Shown here: positions 9,339 through 18,549 of the stretch, piece after piece | How the letters are laid out: every line of letters begins with the position of its first letter | Numbering within the stretch: position 1 is the stretch's first letter | DNA from: Alcanivorax profundi | Lineage (GTDB): Bacteria > Pseudomonadota > Gammaproteobacteria > Pseudomonadales > Alcanivoracaceae | DNA: 64,000 bases | Assembly (NCBI RefSeq): GCF_003597125.1 | Contig: NZ_QYYA01000006.1 | Span: 1-64,000, forward strand | Direction of reading: 5' to 3' | Notes under the pieces: generated by a model | Databases searched by the model: none | What the model saw: the letters and a program-made list of their open reading frames with translations, nothing else | Told to the model about the DNA's origin: nothing | Made by a program: the position numbers and the translations under genes

Positions 9339-9950
9339 ATGGATACACCACGCACTGAACGCGGCCTGAAACGCCGCCAGGCCCTGCTGGATGCGGCCAC
9401 CGACATCTTCAGCACTGAAGGCTACACCGGCACGACCCTGGACATGATCATTGCCCGGGCGGGCGGCTCAAGGCGCAGCCTGTACCAGTATTTTGGTGAC
9501 AAAGACGGGCTTTTCAGTGCGGTTATGCAACACCATGTCGGCACCATGATGGCGGAACTGGAAGCCACCGGTGTTGAACACCTTCCTGCCAGCGAGGGTT
9601 TGCACAGGCTGTCATCCACCTTTGTGAAGCTGATGCTTTCGCCACTCTATCTGGAGCTGTACCGCCAGCTGATTGGCCTTGCCCCCGCCTTCCCCACCCT
9701 GGCAGAACAGATTTACGAAGCAGGTCCGACGCTGGTGCTGGAAAAACTCCACGACTACCTGCAATGGCTCGTAGATCGAGGAGAGCTGCCTTCCCATCGG
9801 CTTACTCGTCACACAGCCCGCCAATTTCTCGGCATGGTGAAAACCGATTTTCAGATATGTGCACTGCTGGCCCCGCATAAACTTCCCGATGCCGAGGCTA
9901 TCGATGCCCATGTCCGCAATTGCATTACCGTTTTGTTGGACAACCGCTAA
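9339..9950 (+). CDS. TetR/AcrR-family transcriptional regulator
   Basis: A 203-residue protein. The N-terminal helix-turn-helix (about 10-57) has the family pattern: a RRQALLDAA start, GYTGTTLDMIIARAG recognition region and SRRSLYQYFGDKDGLF end. The C-terminal half is helical, of the AefR-like ligand-binding type. ATG 9339 was chosen over the TTG just before it because AGG at 9328-9330 gives normal spacing. It is divergent from the exporter operon across 228 bases, so it could control that operon or itself. A GC-rich palindrome, GCGCATGCGC at 9244-9253, lies in the shared region and is a possible operator. Ligand unknown. Confidence 0.9.
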   Translation: MDTPRTERGLKRRQALLDAATDIFSTEGYTGTTLDMIIARAGGSRRSLYQYFGDKDGLFSAVMQHHVGTMMAELEATGVEHLPASEGLHRLSSTFVKLMLSPLYLELYRQLIGLAPAFPTLAEQIYEAGPTLVLEKLHDYLQWLVDRGELPSHRLTRHTARQFLGMVKTDFQICALLAPHKLPDAEAIDAHVRNCITVLLDNR

Positions 9951-10054
9951 ACGGGTCATTGGCACCGCCTGTCGCTCCGGTATACATTGTAGATATCTGT
10001 CACCCTGGCCTTGGGGGCTAAGATGGCGATTAGAAATGTGACAGGATTCACAAT

Positions 10055-10690
10055 ATGCGCAAATTATCATTGCTGCTGATGGCACTCCTTATGTCTGCCG
10101 GTGCCTGCTTGGCAGACAACATGGAAGACCAGTTTCTGAAACAGGTCTACGCCAATGGCGGCAAGACACTTTACTGTCAGGAAAGCTTCAAGCCCGGGGA
10201 CAGGATTTCCGTCGAAGAAATCTACGACAAACGTCAGCTCGCACAGCATTTCGGCTGCCGCTCCAGCCGCTTGTGTGAAAAACAACCCGAATTTGCTGAA
10301 ATCCTGCAGGATCGCCACAGTCTTTTCCCTGTCACACGAAAGGCAGAGCTGGACCGTCGCCGCACCCTGTTTGGGGATCTACCAGACTCCACAGCCGCAG
10401 ATAGCGAGTGCGGATACCGACAATCGTTTCAGGTTTTCCAGCCACCCGCCCATGCCAAGGGGGACGTGGCCCGCGCCATGCTCTACCTCCATGAGAAGTA
10501 CGCACTGCCACTGCTTGGCACCCTTGAGATGTACCAGCGCTGGAACAAGGAAGATCCTGTGGATGAGGAAGAACGTCGCCGCAATGACGTTATCGCCGAC
10601 GTACAGGGCAACCGCAATCCCTTTATTGATGCCCCCGCCCGCGCAGACAGCATCAAAGCCGCCTCACCACTGAACATGCAGTTTCCCTAA
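10055..10690 (+). CDS. Secreted endonuclease I family nuclease (EndA-like)
   Basis: A 211-residue protein with a clear Sec signal peptide (about 1-20, ending CLADN). The mature part carries the endonuclease I core: GDVARAMLYLHEKY near 146-159, then WNKEDPVDEEERRRND and GNRNPFIDAP towards the end, matching the family's His/Asn metal-centre region. Such enzymes cut double-stranded DNA non-specifically in the periplasm or outside the cell. Four Cys residues could form disulfides. It stands alone on the plus strand, 104 bases after the TetR gene and followed by a strong terminator. Roles in DNA scavenging or biofilm turnover are inference. Confidence 0.88.
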   Translation: MRKLSLLLMALLMSAGACLADNMEDQFLKQVYANGGKTLYCQESFKPGDRISVEEIYDKRQLAQHFGCRSSRLCEKQPEFAEILQDRHSLFPVTRKAELDRRRTLFGDLPDSTAADSECGYRQSFQVFQPPAHAKGDVARAMLYLHEKYALPLLGTLEMYQRWNKEDPVDEEERRRNDVIADVQGNRNPFIDAPARADSIKAASPLNMQFP

Positions 10691-10752
10691 CAGACAACAC
10701 GGGAAGCGCCCTTCGCAAACCCCGGCTCTGCAAACCGGCATAGAATCCACAA

Positions 10753-10787
10753 CAAAAAAACCGCCCCCTCTCGGGGGCGGTTTTTTG
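10753..10787. terminator. Bidirectional rho-independent terminator
   Basis: A perfect GC stem (CCGCCCCC / GGGGGCGG, loop TCTC) is flanked by seven A on the left and six T on the right. It serves both the nuclease gene (plus strand) and the acyl-CoA dehydrogenase ending at 10813 (minus strand). Confidence 0.93.
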
Positions 10788-10812
10788 TCAATCACCTGCG
10801 AGACGCGGCTTA

Positions 10813-12588
10813 TTAAAACAGCGCGTCATCCAGGCTCATCATGGTGTCTGCACCGCTCTTCAGCTGGGCAAACAGGCCTTCTGCTTTCGGCAGGATGCGC
10901 TCGAAATAGTACTTGCCGGTAATGCGCTTGGCTTTCACAAAGTCATCATCACGACCATCGGTTGCCGCCAGCATCTGCGCCCACAGCCAGGCGTAGATTA
11001 CGTAACCGAAGATATCCAGATATTCCACGGCACCGGCACTGATCGCATCCGGGTTACCCCCAGCCTGGCTCAGTAGCTCATCGGTGGCGCGCTTGAGCAG
11101 CGCCAACGCGGCCTTCACCGGCTCCACATACTCGGCCAGCTGGGCATTAGCGGCATTGGCATCCACCCACGCCTGGGCATCTGCCAGGAAAGCATCAACG
11201 GATTTGCCGCCATTGCGAGCGACTTTACGGCCAGCCAGATCCAGCGCCTGAATACCGTTGGTGCCCTCGTAGATCTGGGAAATACGGCAGTCACGTACGA
11301 ATTGCTCCATACCCCACTCACGGATATAACCGTGGCCGCCGAAAACCTGCTGGCCAGTAATGGTGGTTTCCAGACCGCGGTCCGTGAAGAACGCCTTGGC
11401 AATCGGGGTCAGCAGCGCTACCCGGTCTTCCGCTTTCTTCTTGGTGTCCGCATCGTCGCTGAACTTGGACGCATCCAGCTGCATACCCACGTAAGCCGCC
11501 AGTGCGCGACCGCCCTCGTTGATGGCACGCATGTTCATCAGCATGCGACGCACATCACCGTGAACGATGATCGGATCCGCCGGCCCTTCCGGATTCTTGG
11601 CACCGGTGGCGCTGCGGCCCTGCAGACGCTCGCGGGCATAATCCACGGCGCTCTGGTAGCTCACTTCACCCAGACCCAGGCCCTGCAGACCGATAGACAG
11701 GCGCTCGTAGTTCATCATGGTGAACATGCAGGCCAGGCCCTGGTTAGGCTCACCGATGATCCAGCCTTTGGCACTATCGAAATTCATCACACAGGTCGCA
11801 GACCCCTTGATGCCCATCTTGTGTTCGATGGAGCCACAGGTCGCGCCATTGCGCTCACCGGGGTTGTTGTCCGCGTCCGGGAGGAATTTGGGCACCAGGA
11901 ACAGGGAGATACCCTTGGAGCCTGCCGGTGCGTCCGGCAGCTTGGCCAGCACCAGGTGGATATGGTTGCTGGTCAGGTCGTGCTCACCGCCGGTAATGAA
12001 GATCTTGGTACCGGTGATGTTGAAAGAACCGTCGTCGTTGGGCTCTGCCTTGGTGCGACCAATACCCAGATCGGTACCGGAATGCGGCTCGGTCAGGCAC
12101 ATGGTGCCGCTCCATTCACCGCTGTAGAGCTTCGGCAGGTATTGGGCTTTCAACGCTTCAGAGGCATGGGCATCAATGGCCAGGCAGGCACCGCTGGTCA
12201 GCGCCGGGTAGAGGGCAAAGGAAGAGTTGGCGCTGTGCATCATTTCTTCGAACAGCACCGCGAGGGACTTCGGCATGCCCTGGCCACCAAATTCCGGGTT
12301 ACCGGAAAACGCGGTCCAGCCATTTTCGGCAAAGGTCTTGAAGGCGGCCTTGAACCCTTCCGGGGTAGTCACATCCCCGTCGTTCCACTGACAACCCTGC
12401 TCGTCGCCTTCACGGTTGAGGGGGAACAACAGACCTTCAGTCATCTTGCCCGCTTCTTCCAGAATGGCGTCGGACAGGTCGCGGGTTACCTCGGCGGTGG
12501 CCGGCATGGTTGCCCACTGCTCATCCGCTTTGAACACATCGTTGAGAACAAAACGCATGTCCTCGAGGGGCGCTTTATAGATCGCCAT
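10813..12588 (-). CDS. Long acyl-CoA dehydrogenase (about 590-residue class)
   Basis: A 591-residue FAD enzyme that oxidises an acyl-CoA to the enoyl-CoA in beta-oxidation. Domains: N-terminal helical cap (about 35-155), middle beta domain (TMCLTEPHSGTDLG and GTKIFITGGEHD near 160-210), C-terminal flavin domain, and the extra C-terminal helical domain of this long class. The catalytic Glu lies in YEGTNGIQALDL, preceded by GGHGYIREWGMEQ. ATG 12588 is used because GGGAG then lies 8 bases upstream; the GTG at 12594 would be only 2 bases from it. It is a paralogue of the gene at 15040-16836. Substrate chain length cannot be read from sequence. Confidence 0.95.
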   Translation of the reverse strand: MAIYKAPLEDMRFVLNDVFKADEQWATMPATAEVTRDLSDAILEEAGKMTEGLLFPLNREGDEQGCQWNDGDVTTPEGFKAAFKTFAENGWTAFSGNPEFGGQGMPKSLAVLFEEMMHSANSSFALYPALTSGACLAIDAHASEALKAQYLPKLYSGEWSGTMCLTEPHSGTDLGIGRTKAEPNDDGSFNITGTKIFITGGEHDLTSNHIHLVLAKLPDAPAGSKGISLFLVPKFLPDADNNPGERNGATCGSIEHKMGIKGSATCVMNFDSAKGWIIGEPNQGLACMFTMMNYERLSIGLQGLGLGEVSYQSAVDYARERLQGRSATGAKNPEGPADPIIVHGDVRRMLMNMRAINEGGRALAAYVGMQLDASKFSDDADTKKKAEDRVALLTPIAKAFFTDRGLETTITGQQVFGGHGYIREWGMEQFVRDCRISQIYEGTNGIQALDLAGRKVARNGGKSVDAFLADAQAWVDANAANAQLAEYVEPVKAALALLKRATDELLSQAGGNPDAISAGAVEYLDIFGYVIYAWLWAQMLAATDGRDDDFVKAKRITGKYYFERILPKAEGLFAQLKSGADTMMSLDDALF

Positions 12589-12711
12589 TTGCACATCTCC
12601 CGAAAATTGGCAGGGCGCAAATTTTAGGCAGCCAGACGCTTTGGTGACAGGCTTATTTGTGACCCACCGTTCATGCCGGCCCCAACACGCGATGACTGCA
12701 AAGTCACCGCC

Positions 12712-13077
12712 CTAATCACGGGGTTCGGGCCGTTTCCATAACCATAACAGGGTAATACAAAGCATCAGCGGCACCGCAACTTTTATCACATCGTGGGCAC
12801 CAGAAAAGGCGATAAGAATGACACTGATCAGCATCATGGTAGACGCCGCACACTTGGCGCGGCGTGACACTGCGCCCTGTTCCCGCCATTGACGGATGGA
12901 CTGTCCATAGCGCGGGTGGTTCAGCAACCAGGCTTCAAGCTCTGGCCAGCCACGGGTGCCGGCCCAGGCCGCCACCAGCAGGAACGGCACGGTCGGCAAC
13001 CCCGGGATGATCACACCGATCATGCCTAGCGCCACAGACAATACCGCTACCGATCGCCACCACAGAATCCGAACCAT
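12712..13077 (-). CDS. YbaN-like DUF454 small inner-membrane protein
   Basis: A 121-residue protein with hydrophobic segments at about 8-38 (including the family hallmark GMIGVIIPGLPTVPFLLVA) and about 82-112, and a polar middle with the typical HPRYGxxIRQW run. DUF454 proteins are widespread in proteobacteria and have no settled function. It sits between an acyl-CoA dehydrogenase downstream and a DUF945 protein upstream on the same strand, with gaps of about 100 bases each side, so linkage to either is uncertain. Confidence 0.88.
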   Translation of the reverse strand: MVRILWWRSVAVLSVALGMIGVIIPGLPTVPFLLVAAWAGTRGWPELEAWLLNHPRYGQSIRQWREQGAVSRRAKCAASTMMLISVILIAFSGAHDVIKVAVPLMLCITLLWLWKRPEPRD

Positions 13078-13175
13078 TGCCCTGCCCTTTCACGACTCCA
13101 GTCCAGCATGCCGGAAACCAGGCGGGGAAGAAATCACCAATCACAGTGACCTCAGGTCGCCCGCCCCGGGCTACG

Positions 13176-14660
13176 TTACTGCTCGTCCAGCTCCAGCATG
13201 TACATTTCTTCCATAGAAAGGTCATCCCCTTGCGGCGGGGGATTCAGCGTCTCAATTAATGCTTTCACTTCCGCCACAGACGTTGCCTTGCCGTTAATGA
13301 TCAAGGAATCGCCGCGGGCATTAATATCCCCCCGCCAGCGATCGTTTTCGTGGACAACCAGCCCCTGAGCCTCGTAAGCCTGCAGTTGCTCCAGCAGCGG
13401 CACAGGAATAACCGAATCGGCGACATCCAGATGTACCGTCATATCGAGCATGGTATTGAGCTCGGACTCATCCAGCATCATCAACTCATGGAAAGGCAGA
13501 TTTTTACCCTCCAGCCCCAGATAACGCGCCTTGCTGTCAAAAGTAAATTGCCGCTTGCCATCCAGATCGACCAGCATCTTCATCCGCAGGGTGCTGTCAC
13601 CTGGCTTGAGAAGTTTTTCGCTCATAACGCCCATCATGTCGTCCATGAGGGTCTGCATTCTTTCGATTTGACTGTTAATGTCTTCAGCGCCTTCTCCACT
13701 GATGGCGGAGAGCGCCATGGCAGTTTGCACCTGATCCAGCTCCCGCGTGATGCGGTTCAGACGAACCAGGGCAGCTTTGTCGATACCTTCGAAATCCATG
13801 CCGATGTAGGCACTGTCCATGGGAATGGGCAGTAGCGGTGCCTGGACATTTTCCAGCCAGATTCCGGAATTGCCGTTGAGAACAGCCCCCTTATCCTGGC
13901 TGTTCCCTTGCAGGATGGCATCAAAGGCAAGCAAGGTCAGGCCATCCTGGATGTAGCTGAATCCCTTGCTCGCAAGATTCACATTGGTCAGCGGCACTTC
14001 GTCATCCAGCATGGCAACGACATCCATGGAGCCACTCAGGGAATCGAGTGAGATTGCCCCCTTGGGACTGTCCGCGTGAAAACCCTTGATGGTGAGGTAG
14101 CTGTTAAGCGGGTAGGAATTCGCAGAGGGACGCACCATGTCGACAGAGAACTGCTTGAGTTCAAGTTTCCCCATCGGGGATTCCACATCCACCGGGGGCA
14201 TTTCGAGAGTCGCAGTCAGGCTTCCATCAAATCCGTAAAAGCTACGGCCTTCCAGTGGTGCTCGACCCTTGAAAATTTCCTCCAGCACCGCCTTTCCAGA
14301 TGGCGGGAGCGCGCTGACATCGAAGGCATCCCGGGTAGCAGCAAGACCCAACGCGACCCCATCGGCAAATATCAACGGGCCATGATAAATGGTGCTGTTC
14401 ATGCACAGGGTTCCGGTCAGATCCGCACCTCCGGCCAGCGCCGCCAGATCTCCCTGAATGACCAGACAGGTATCTGCCTCAGAGGAAAACAGGCCGCGAT
14501 CGTAACGCACCACATCGAGCACAATATCATCACGGCCCGGCAGTAACGAAAGATTGGACACTTCACTGCGCACCATTTCTTCTGCGCGCATACCAACATA
14601 CCAAGTGGCCCCCAGCCACCCCAAAACCAGCACCAGAACCAGTGCCAACAAGCCTTTCAT
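13176..14660 (-). CDS. DUF945/YdgA-family envelope protein
   Basis: A 494-residue protein with one N-terminal membrane segment or uncleaved signal (about 4-22) and a long soluble extracytoplasmic part rich in beta strands. The layout matches the YdgA/DUF945 family: GMRAEEMVRSEV after the membrane segment, a VVRYDRGLFSSEA run, then repeated sheet segments ending in an acidic tail. ATG 14660 is used because AAGGGG lies 7 bases upstream; the in-frame TTG two codons earlier overlaps that spacing. Function unknown; an envelope role is inferred from topology. Confidence 0.8.
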   Translation of the reverse strand: MKGLLALVLVLVLGWLGATWYVGMRAEEMVRSEVSNLSLLPGRDDIVLDVVRYDRGLFSSEADTCLVIQGDLAALAGGADLTGTLCMNSTIYHGPLIFADGVALGLAATRDAFDVSALPPSGKAVLEEIFKGRAPLEGRSFYGFDGSLTATLEMPPVDVESPMGKLELKQFSVDMVRPSANSYPLNSYLTIKGFHADSPKGAISLDSLSGSMDVVAMLDDEVPLTNVNLASKGFSYIQDGLTLLAFDAILQGNSQDKGAVLNGNSGIWLENVQAPLLPIPMDSAYIGMDFEGIDKAALVRLNRITRELDQVQTAMALSAISGEGAEDINSQIERMQTLMDDMMGVMSEKLLKPGDSTLRMKMLVDLDGKRQFTFDSKARYLGLEGKNLPFHELMMLDESELNTMLDMTVHLDVADSVIPVPLLEQLQAYEAQGLVVHENDRWRGDINARGDSLIINGKATSVAEVKALIETLNPPPQGDDLSMEEMYMLELDEQ

Positions 14661-15039
14661 GGGCAATCCCCTTCTTCCATGTACCCGATCATTATTTTGT
14701 GAGCAGTCACTATAACGGAATTCATGGCATATGGCTTTGAGGCAGGCTTTCTCCGGCGGTCCAGATCACGCTCCCACTTTTCGTAGAGCACCCACAAAAG
14801 GATTCAGTGTGGAATGGAGCAACCCTTCTGGTGCGCGCCGTGTTCTTGCAGGAACGGCACTGGCGGCGCGAACCAGAACGAAAAAGGGGTAGCATTACTG
14901 ATGGCAGCTCGAAGGGTGCACGACACTCCCCCCCAACACTTTTGTCGGATAGCACGTTTTGTTTACGGTTAATCCAGCGAGGAGCCACAAAAAAGCCCGC
15001 CATAAAGGCGGGCTTTTTCAGGTCGAAGGACCGTCAGGA
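14661..15039. other. Intergenic region between DUF945 gene and acyl-CoA dehydrogenase
   Basis: No convincing gene; short frames here lack a ribosome-binding site and family features. It holds the terminator at 14988-15018 and an imperfect GC-rich inverted repeat (arms 14828-14839 and 14865-14876, about 10 of 12 paired, with a small palindrome GTTCTTGCAGGAAC inside). The rest should contain the promoter of the DUF945 gene. Confidence 0.6.
14988..15018 (-). terminator. Rho-independent terminator of the second acyl-CoA dehydrogenase gene
   Basis: Stem AAGCCCGCC / GGCGGGCTT with loop ATAAA, an A run on the left and T run on the right. It lies 22 bases past the stop codon at 15040 on the minus strand. 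Confidence 0.9.
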
Positions 15040-16836
15040 TCAGAATGCAAAATGCTCGGCATCCAGGTCCATCATGCAGTCCAGACCACCTTCAATAGCA
15101 CCCTTGTGACCGGCAACGCGCGGCAGGATACGCTTGAAGTAGAAGCGGGCGGTGCTGATCTTGGCCTTGTAGAAGTCCTCATCACCGGCGCCAGCTTCCA
15201 GTTTGGCGTGGGCCACAGAGGCCATACGCGCCCACAGGTAGGCCAAGGTCACGTAACCGGAGTACATCAGGTAATCCACAGACGCGGCACCCACGTAATC
15301 CGGGTTCTGCATAGCCTGCATACCGATGGCCTGGGTCAGCTCACCCCATTCCTTGTTATAGCCGGCCAGCGGCTCAAGGAATTCTTTCATGTCGGCATTG
15401 TCGGCGTTGGCTTCACAGAACTTGTGCACGATCTTGGTGAAGTTACGCAGGGCCTGACCCTGGGTCATCATCACCTTGCGGCCCAGCAGATCCAGCGCCT
15501 GAATACCGGTGGTGCCTTCGTACAAAGTGGAGATGCGGGCATCACGTACGTTCTGCTCCATGCCCCACTCGCGGATAAACCCATGACCACCGTAGATCTG
15601 TACACCATGGTTGGCCGCTTCCAGACCGGCTTCGGTAATGAAAGCCTTGGCGATCGGCGTCAGCAGTGCCATCAGGTCGTCGGCTTCCTTACGCTCGGCT
15701 TCGTCCTTGGCCAGTTTCACCTTGTCACCCAGCTGGGAGCACAGGTAAACCAGCGCACGTCCGCCTTCAGCGAAAGACTTGGCTGTCAGCAGCATACGAC
15801 GCACATCCGGGTGAACGATGATCGGATCCGCCGGACCTTCCGGGTTTTTCGGACCGGACAGGCTACGCATGGCCAGACGGTCCTTGGCGTAGGTCAGACC
15901 ACCCTGGAAGCCCAGTTCAGCGTGCGCCACGCCCTGGATGGCGGTACCCAGACGGGCGAAGTTCATGAAGGTGAACATGCAGTTCAAACCTTTGTTCTCC
16001 GGACCGATCAGGTAGCCTTTGGCACCATCAAAGTTCATCACACAGGTCGCAGAGGCCTTGATGCCCATCTTGTGCTCGATGGAGCCACAGGTCACCGCGT
16101 TACGCTCGCCCACGCCGCCACTGCCGTCGGTCATAAACTTGGGAACGATGAACAGGGAGATACCCTTGGTACCCGCAGGCGCACCCGGCAGACGCGCCAG
16201 CACGATATGGATAATGTTCTCGGCCATGTCGTGCTCACCGGCAGAGATGAAGATCTTGGTGCCGGTGATGCTGTAAGAGCCATCAGCGTTAGGCTCGGCC
16301 TTCGATTTGAGAATACCTAGGTCAGAACCACAATGCGGCTCGGTCAGACACATGGTGCCGGTCCACTCACCGCTGATCAGCTTGGGCAAGTAGGCATTCT
16401 TCTGCTCGTCGGTGCCGTGCTCTTCCACGGTAGCGATGGCACCGTGGGACAGACCCGGGTACATGCTCCAGGACCAGTTCGCGGAACCGGTCATTTCGGA
16501 GATGGCAATACCAGCAGAACCCGGCAGGCCCTGACCGCCAAACTCCACGTCGCCGCCCATGGCCGGCCAACCGCCTTCCACGTACTTGGCGTAGGCTTCC
16601 TTGAAGCCTTTCGGAGTGGTGACCACACCGTTGTCGAAGCCACAGCCTTCCTCGTCACCGGAACGGTTCAGGGGAGCCAGCTCGTTTTCGGAGAACTTGG
16701 CGCCTTCTTCCAGGAAAGCATTCAGCAGTTCGCTGTTTACATCTTCCAGACCCAGGCTGGCATAGTGGCCATCCAGATCCAGGACTTCATTCAGTACGAA
16801 GCGCATGTCGCGCAGGGGAGCCTTGTAATCCGGCAT
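15040..16836 (-). CDS. Long acyl-CoA dehydrogenase, paralogue 2
   Basis: A 598-residue enzyme clearly homologous along its length to the 591-residue enzyme at 10813-12588, with the same block order: CLTEPHCGSDLG, GTKIFISAGEHDM, CGSIEHKMGIKASATCVMNF, GGHGFIREWGMEQ and catalytic YEGTTGIQALDL. Predicted reaction: FAD-dependent alpha,beta-dehydrogenation of an acyl-CoA. It starts at ATG 16836 behind GGGAG. The upstream region carries two adjoining PsrA-type palindromes, which would couple it to long-chain fatty-acid sensing. It differs most from its paralogue in the N-terminal cap and C-terminal domain, so a different chain-length preference is plausible but unproven. Confidence 0.95.
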   Translation of the reverse strand: MPDYKAPLRDMRFVLNEVLDLDGHYASLGLEDVNSELLNAFLEEGAKFSENELAPLNRSGDEEGCGFDNGVVTTPKGFKEAYAKYVEGGWPAMGGDVEFGGQGLPGSAGIAISEMTGSANWSWSMYPGLSHGAIATVEEHGTDEQKNAYLPKLISGEWTGTMCLTEPHCGSDLGILKSKAEPNADGSYSITGTKIFISAGEHDMAENIIHIVLARLPGAPAGTKGISLFIVPKFMTDGSGGVGERNAVTCGSIEHKMGIKASATCVMNFDGAKGYLIGPENKGLNCMFTFMNFARLGTAIQGVAHAELGFQGGLTYAKDRLAMRSLSGPKNPEGPADPIIVHPDVRRMLLTAKSFAEGGRALVYLCSQLGDKVKLAKDEAERKEADDLMALLTPIAKAFITEAGLEAANHGVQIYGGHGFIREWGMEQNVRDARISTLYEGTTGIQALDLLGRKVMMTQGQALRNFTKIVHKFCEANADNADMKEFLEPLAGYNKEWGELTQAIGMQAMQNPDYVGAASVDYLMYSGYVTLAYLWARMASVAHAKLEAGAGDEDFYKAKISTARFYFKRILPRVAGHKGAIEGGLDCMMDLDAEHFAF

Positions 16837-16967
16837 CTCACATCTCCCTAAAAGACACTATGAAAATGGGGCGGGCCTGAGGCTCGCCGAGCATTGATAA
16901 TTTATTCGGAGGGTAATCTTAGGTCAGCGCTTTGCGGTGTCTCCAGCGCTATTTGTGACCCGCAAGT

Positions 16968-16994
16968 CAAACAAGCGTTTGAAACCATCGTTTG
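16968..16994 (-). promoter_or_regulatory. Two adjoining candidate PsrA boxes
   Basis: CAAAC-AAGC-GTTTG at 16968-16981 and GAAAC-CATC-GTTTG at 16981-16994 both match the Pseudomonas PsrA operator pattern (G/C)AAAC-N2-4-GTTT(G/C) and share one base. They lie about 130-160 bases before the acyl-CoA dehydrogenase start and also before the divergent Trm112-like gene. Confidence 0.55.
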
Positions 16995-17124
16995 CTTTCT
17001 AAACCCTATGATTTCACTGGCATTTCTTTAAAATTCGTAAAAATACACACGGTGTTTCCACTATCACGGCAAAACGCGTTTCCCTTGCTATACTCGTCCG
17101 CAATCAATGAAGGAATCATGAACA

Positions 17125-17313
17125 ATGATCGACCCCAACCTGCTCGATATTCTGGTTTGCCCGGTCAGCAAGGCACCGCTGATCTATGACGACAAGCTCG
17201 CCGAACTCAAGTGCAAGGCCAGTGGATTGGCTTACCCGGTACGCGATGGCATTCCTGTCATGCTGGAAGAACAGGCTCGAGCGCTCAATGACGACGAACT
17301 GAAAAGCCTCTAA
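17125..17313 (+). CDS. Trm112-family protein (YcaR-like)
   Basis: A 62-residue protein with the family signature: [14 protein letters not shown] at the N-terminus, a [20 protein letters not shown] core and an acidic end. In other organisms Trm112 proteins bind and activate SAM-dependent methyltransferases; bacterial YcaR homologues often sit by lipid A or nucleotide-sugar genes (lpxK, kdsB), which are not adjacent here. It is followed 30 bases later by pldA on the same strand. AAGGA lies about 10 bases before the ATG. Family assignment secure, role not. Confidence 0.9.
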   Translation: MIDPNLLDILVCPVSKAPLIYDDKLAELKCKASGLAYPVRDGIPVMLEEQARALNDDELKSL

Positions 17314-17343
17314 ATCCCACAGTCACTCTGGCAAGGACACTTC

Positions 17344-18414
17344 ATGCGCAAGGCTTTCGCTTCTTCCTTCCTGCTGCTGAGCAGTACGCTTTACGCCGCA
17401 AACGATGTGCAGGCCGAGGGCTCCACTGCTGATCCTGACCTGCAGGCAGAGGTCCCCTCGGAATCAACCCCACCCAGCCAGATGAGCGAACAGCAGCAAC
17501 TTAACGATTGTTTGCTACGCAGCGCCCAGACTGCCGATAACGCAGTAACGCTGAAAGAGGTCCGTAATTGGTGCACCAATGGCGACGAAGTCAAAAAGCG
17601 CAGTGTCCATGAAGATGCCCTGCGCGCGCGGCTGGCGCTGGAAAACACCACCCAGGGCAACCCGTTTGTGATTACCCCTCATCGGCGTAATTACCTGATG
17701 CCTTACAGCTACTGGTCCAACCGTCAATGGAATGACCCGGACAAGGACGACAGCGCGCTGGATCACACCGAAGTCAAGTTCCAACTCTCACTAAAAGCAC
17801 CGATCAAGGAAAACCTTGTTGACGATGTCACCTTGTGGATGGCCTTCACCGGGACCTTTTTCTGGCAGGCCTATAACAAGGAAGAATCCGCCCCCTTCAG
17901 GGAAGCAAACTACGAGCCGGAAATCTTTATCACCAAACCGGTGAACTGGCAGTTTGGCCCTGTGGATTCCGAACTTCTGGCGCTGGGCATCGTGCACGAG
18001 TCCAATGGGCAAGATGTACCGGTTTCACGAAGCTGGAATCGCATTTTCCTGAACTATATCGCCAAGACCGGTGATTATTACTGGTCACTCAAACCCTGGT
18101 ACCGGCTACCTGAAGACGAAAAAGATGACCCCACCGATCCCCGCGGTGATGACAATCCGGACATCGAAAAATACATGGGTAACTTCGAGCTGGAAGTCGC
18201 CAGACCGTTTGGCAACCATGTGGTGGAAATCATGGTTCGAAACAACCTGCGGTCTGACAACAAGGGGGCTGGCCGCCTGAACTATTCTTTCCCGTTGAGC
18301 AAGCGCTTCAAGGGCCTGGTACAGGTCTTCAGTGGATACGGGGATTCACTGATCAACTATGACAATTACGAAAATCGCTTCAGCGTGGGGATCCTGCTGA
18401 CAGACTCTTTGTAA
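17344..18414 (+). CDS. pldA: Outer-membrane phospholipase A (OMPLA)
   Basis: A 356-residue protein with a Sec signal peptide (about 1-25) and a 12-strand-barrel type sequence. The catalytic triad is visible with exact family spacing: His218 and Ser220 in GIVHESNGQ and Asn232 in SRSWNRIF, matching E. coli His142, Ser144 and Asn156. It removes acyl chains from phospholipids misplaced in the outer leaflet, normally as a calcium-dependent dimer. The mature N-terminus has an extra polar, Cys-containing stretch (about 26-105) absent from the E. coli enzyme. It is the last gene before the convergent redox island. Confidence 0.93.
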   Translation: MRKAFASSFLLLSSTLYAANDVQAEGSTADPDLQAEVPSESTPPSQMSEQQQLNDCLLRSAQTADNAVTLKEVRNWCTNGDEVKKRSVHEDALRARLALENTTQGNPFVITPHRRNYLMPYSYWSNRQWNDPDKDDSALDHTEVKFQLSLKAPIKENLVDDVTLWMAFTGTFFWQAYNKEESAPFREANYEPEIFITKPVNWQFGPVDSELLALGIVHESNGQDVPVSRSWNRIFLNYIAKTGDYYWSLKPWYRLPEDEKDDPTDPRGDDNPDIEKYMGNFELEVARPFGNHVVEIMVRNNLRSDNKGAGRLNYSFPLSKRFKGLVQVFSGYGDSLINYDNYENRFSVGILLTDSL

Positions 18415-18452
18415 TTCCGGTCTGGATGTTACCCGACCCGGGGACCAGGCCA

Positions 18453-18545
18453 CGGTGGGAGCCAGCCTGCTGACGAAGAACTCCATCGCCGGCAGGCAAG
18501 CTCCTATACAGGCCACCGGAACGGTGGGAGCGGTGGCGGCTGATG
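18453..18545. repeat. REP-like palindromic repeat cluster
   Basis: GGTGGGAGC occurs at 18454-18462 and 18532-18540 in direct orientation, and an inverted unit (GCCGGCAGGCAAGCTCCTA) lies at 18488-18506. The arrangement resembles gammaproteobacterial REP elements and fills the gap between convergent genes. Related sequence is present near 47036-47096. Confidence 0.5.
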
Positions 18546-18549
18546 CAGT

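Noticed and set aside
11302-12627. Long plus-strand frame opposite the first acyl-CoA dehydrogenase
   Set aside because: Low-complexity His/Gly/Gln-rich translation, no ribosome-binding site or family; shadow of the real gene.
14959-16320. Long plus-strand frame opposite the second acyl-CoA dehydrogenase
   Set aside because: Same reason: it covers catalytic motifs of a certain gene on the other strand.
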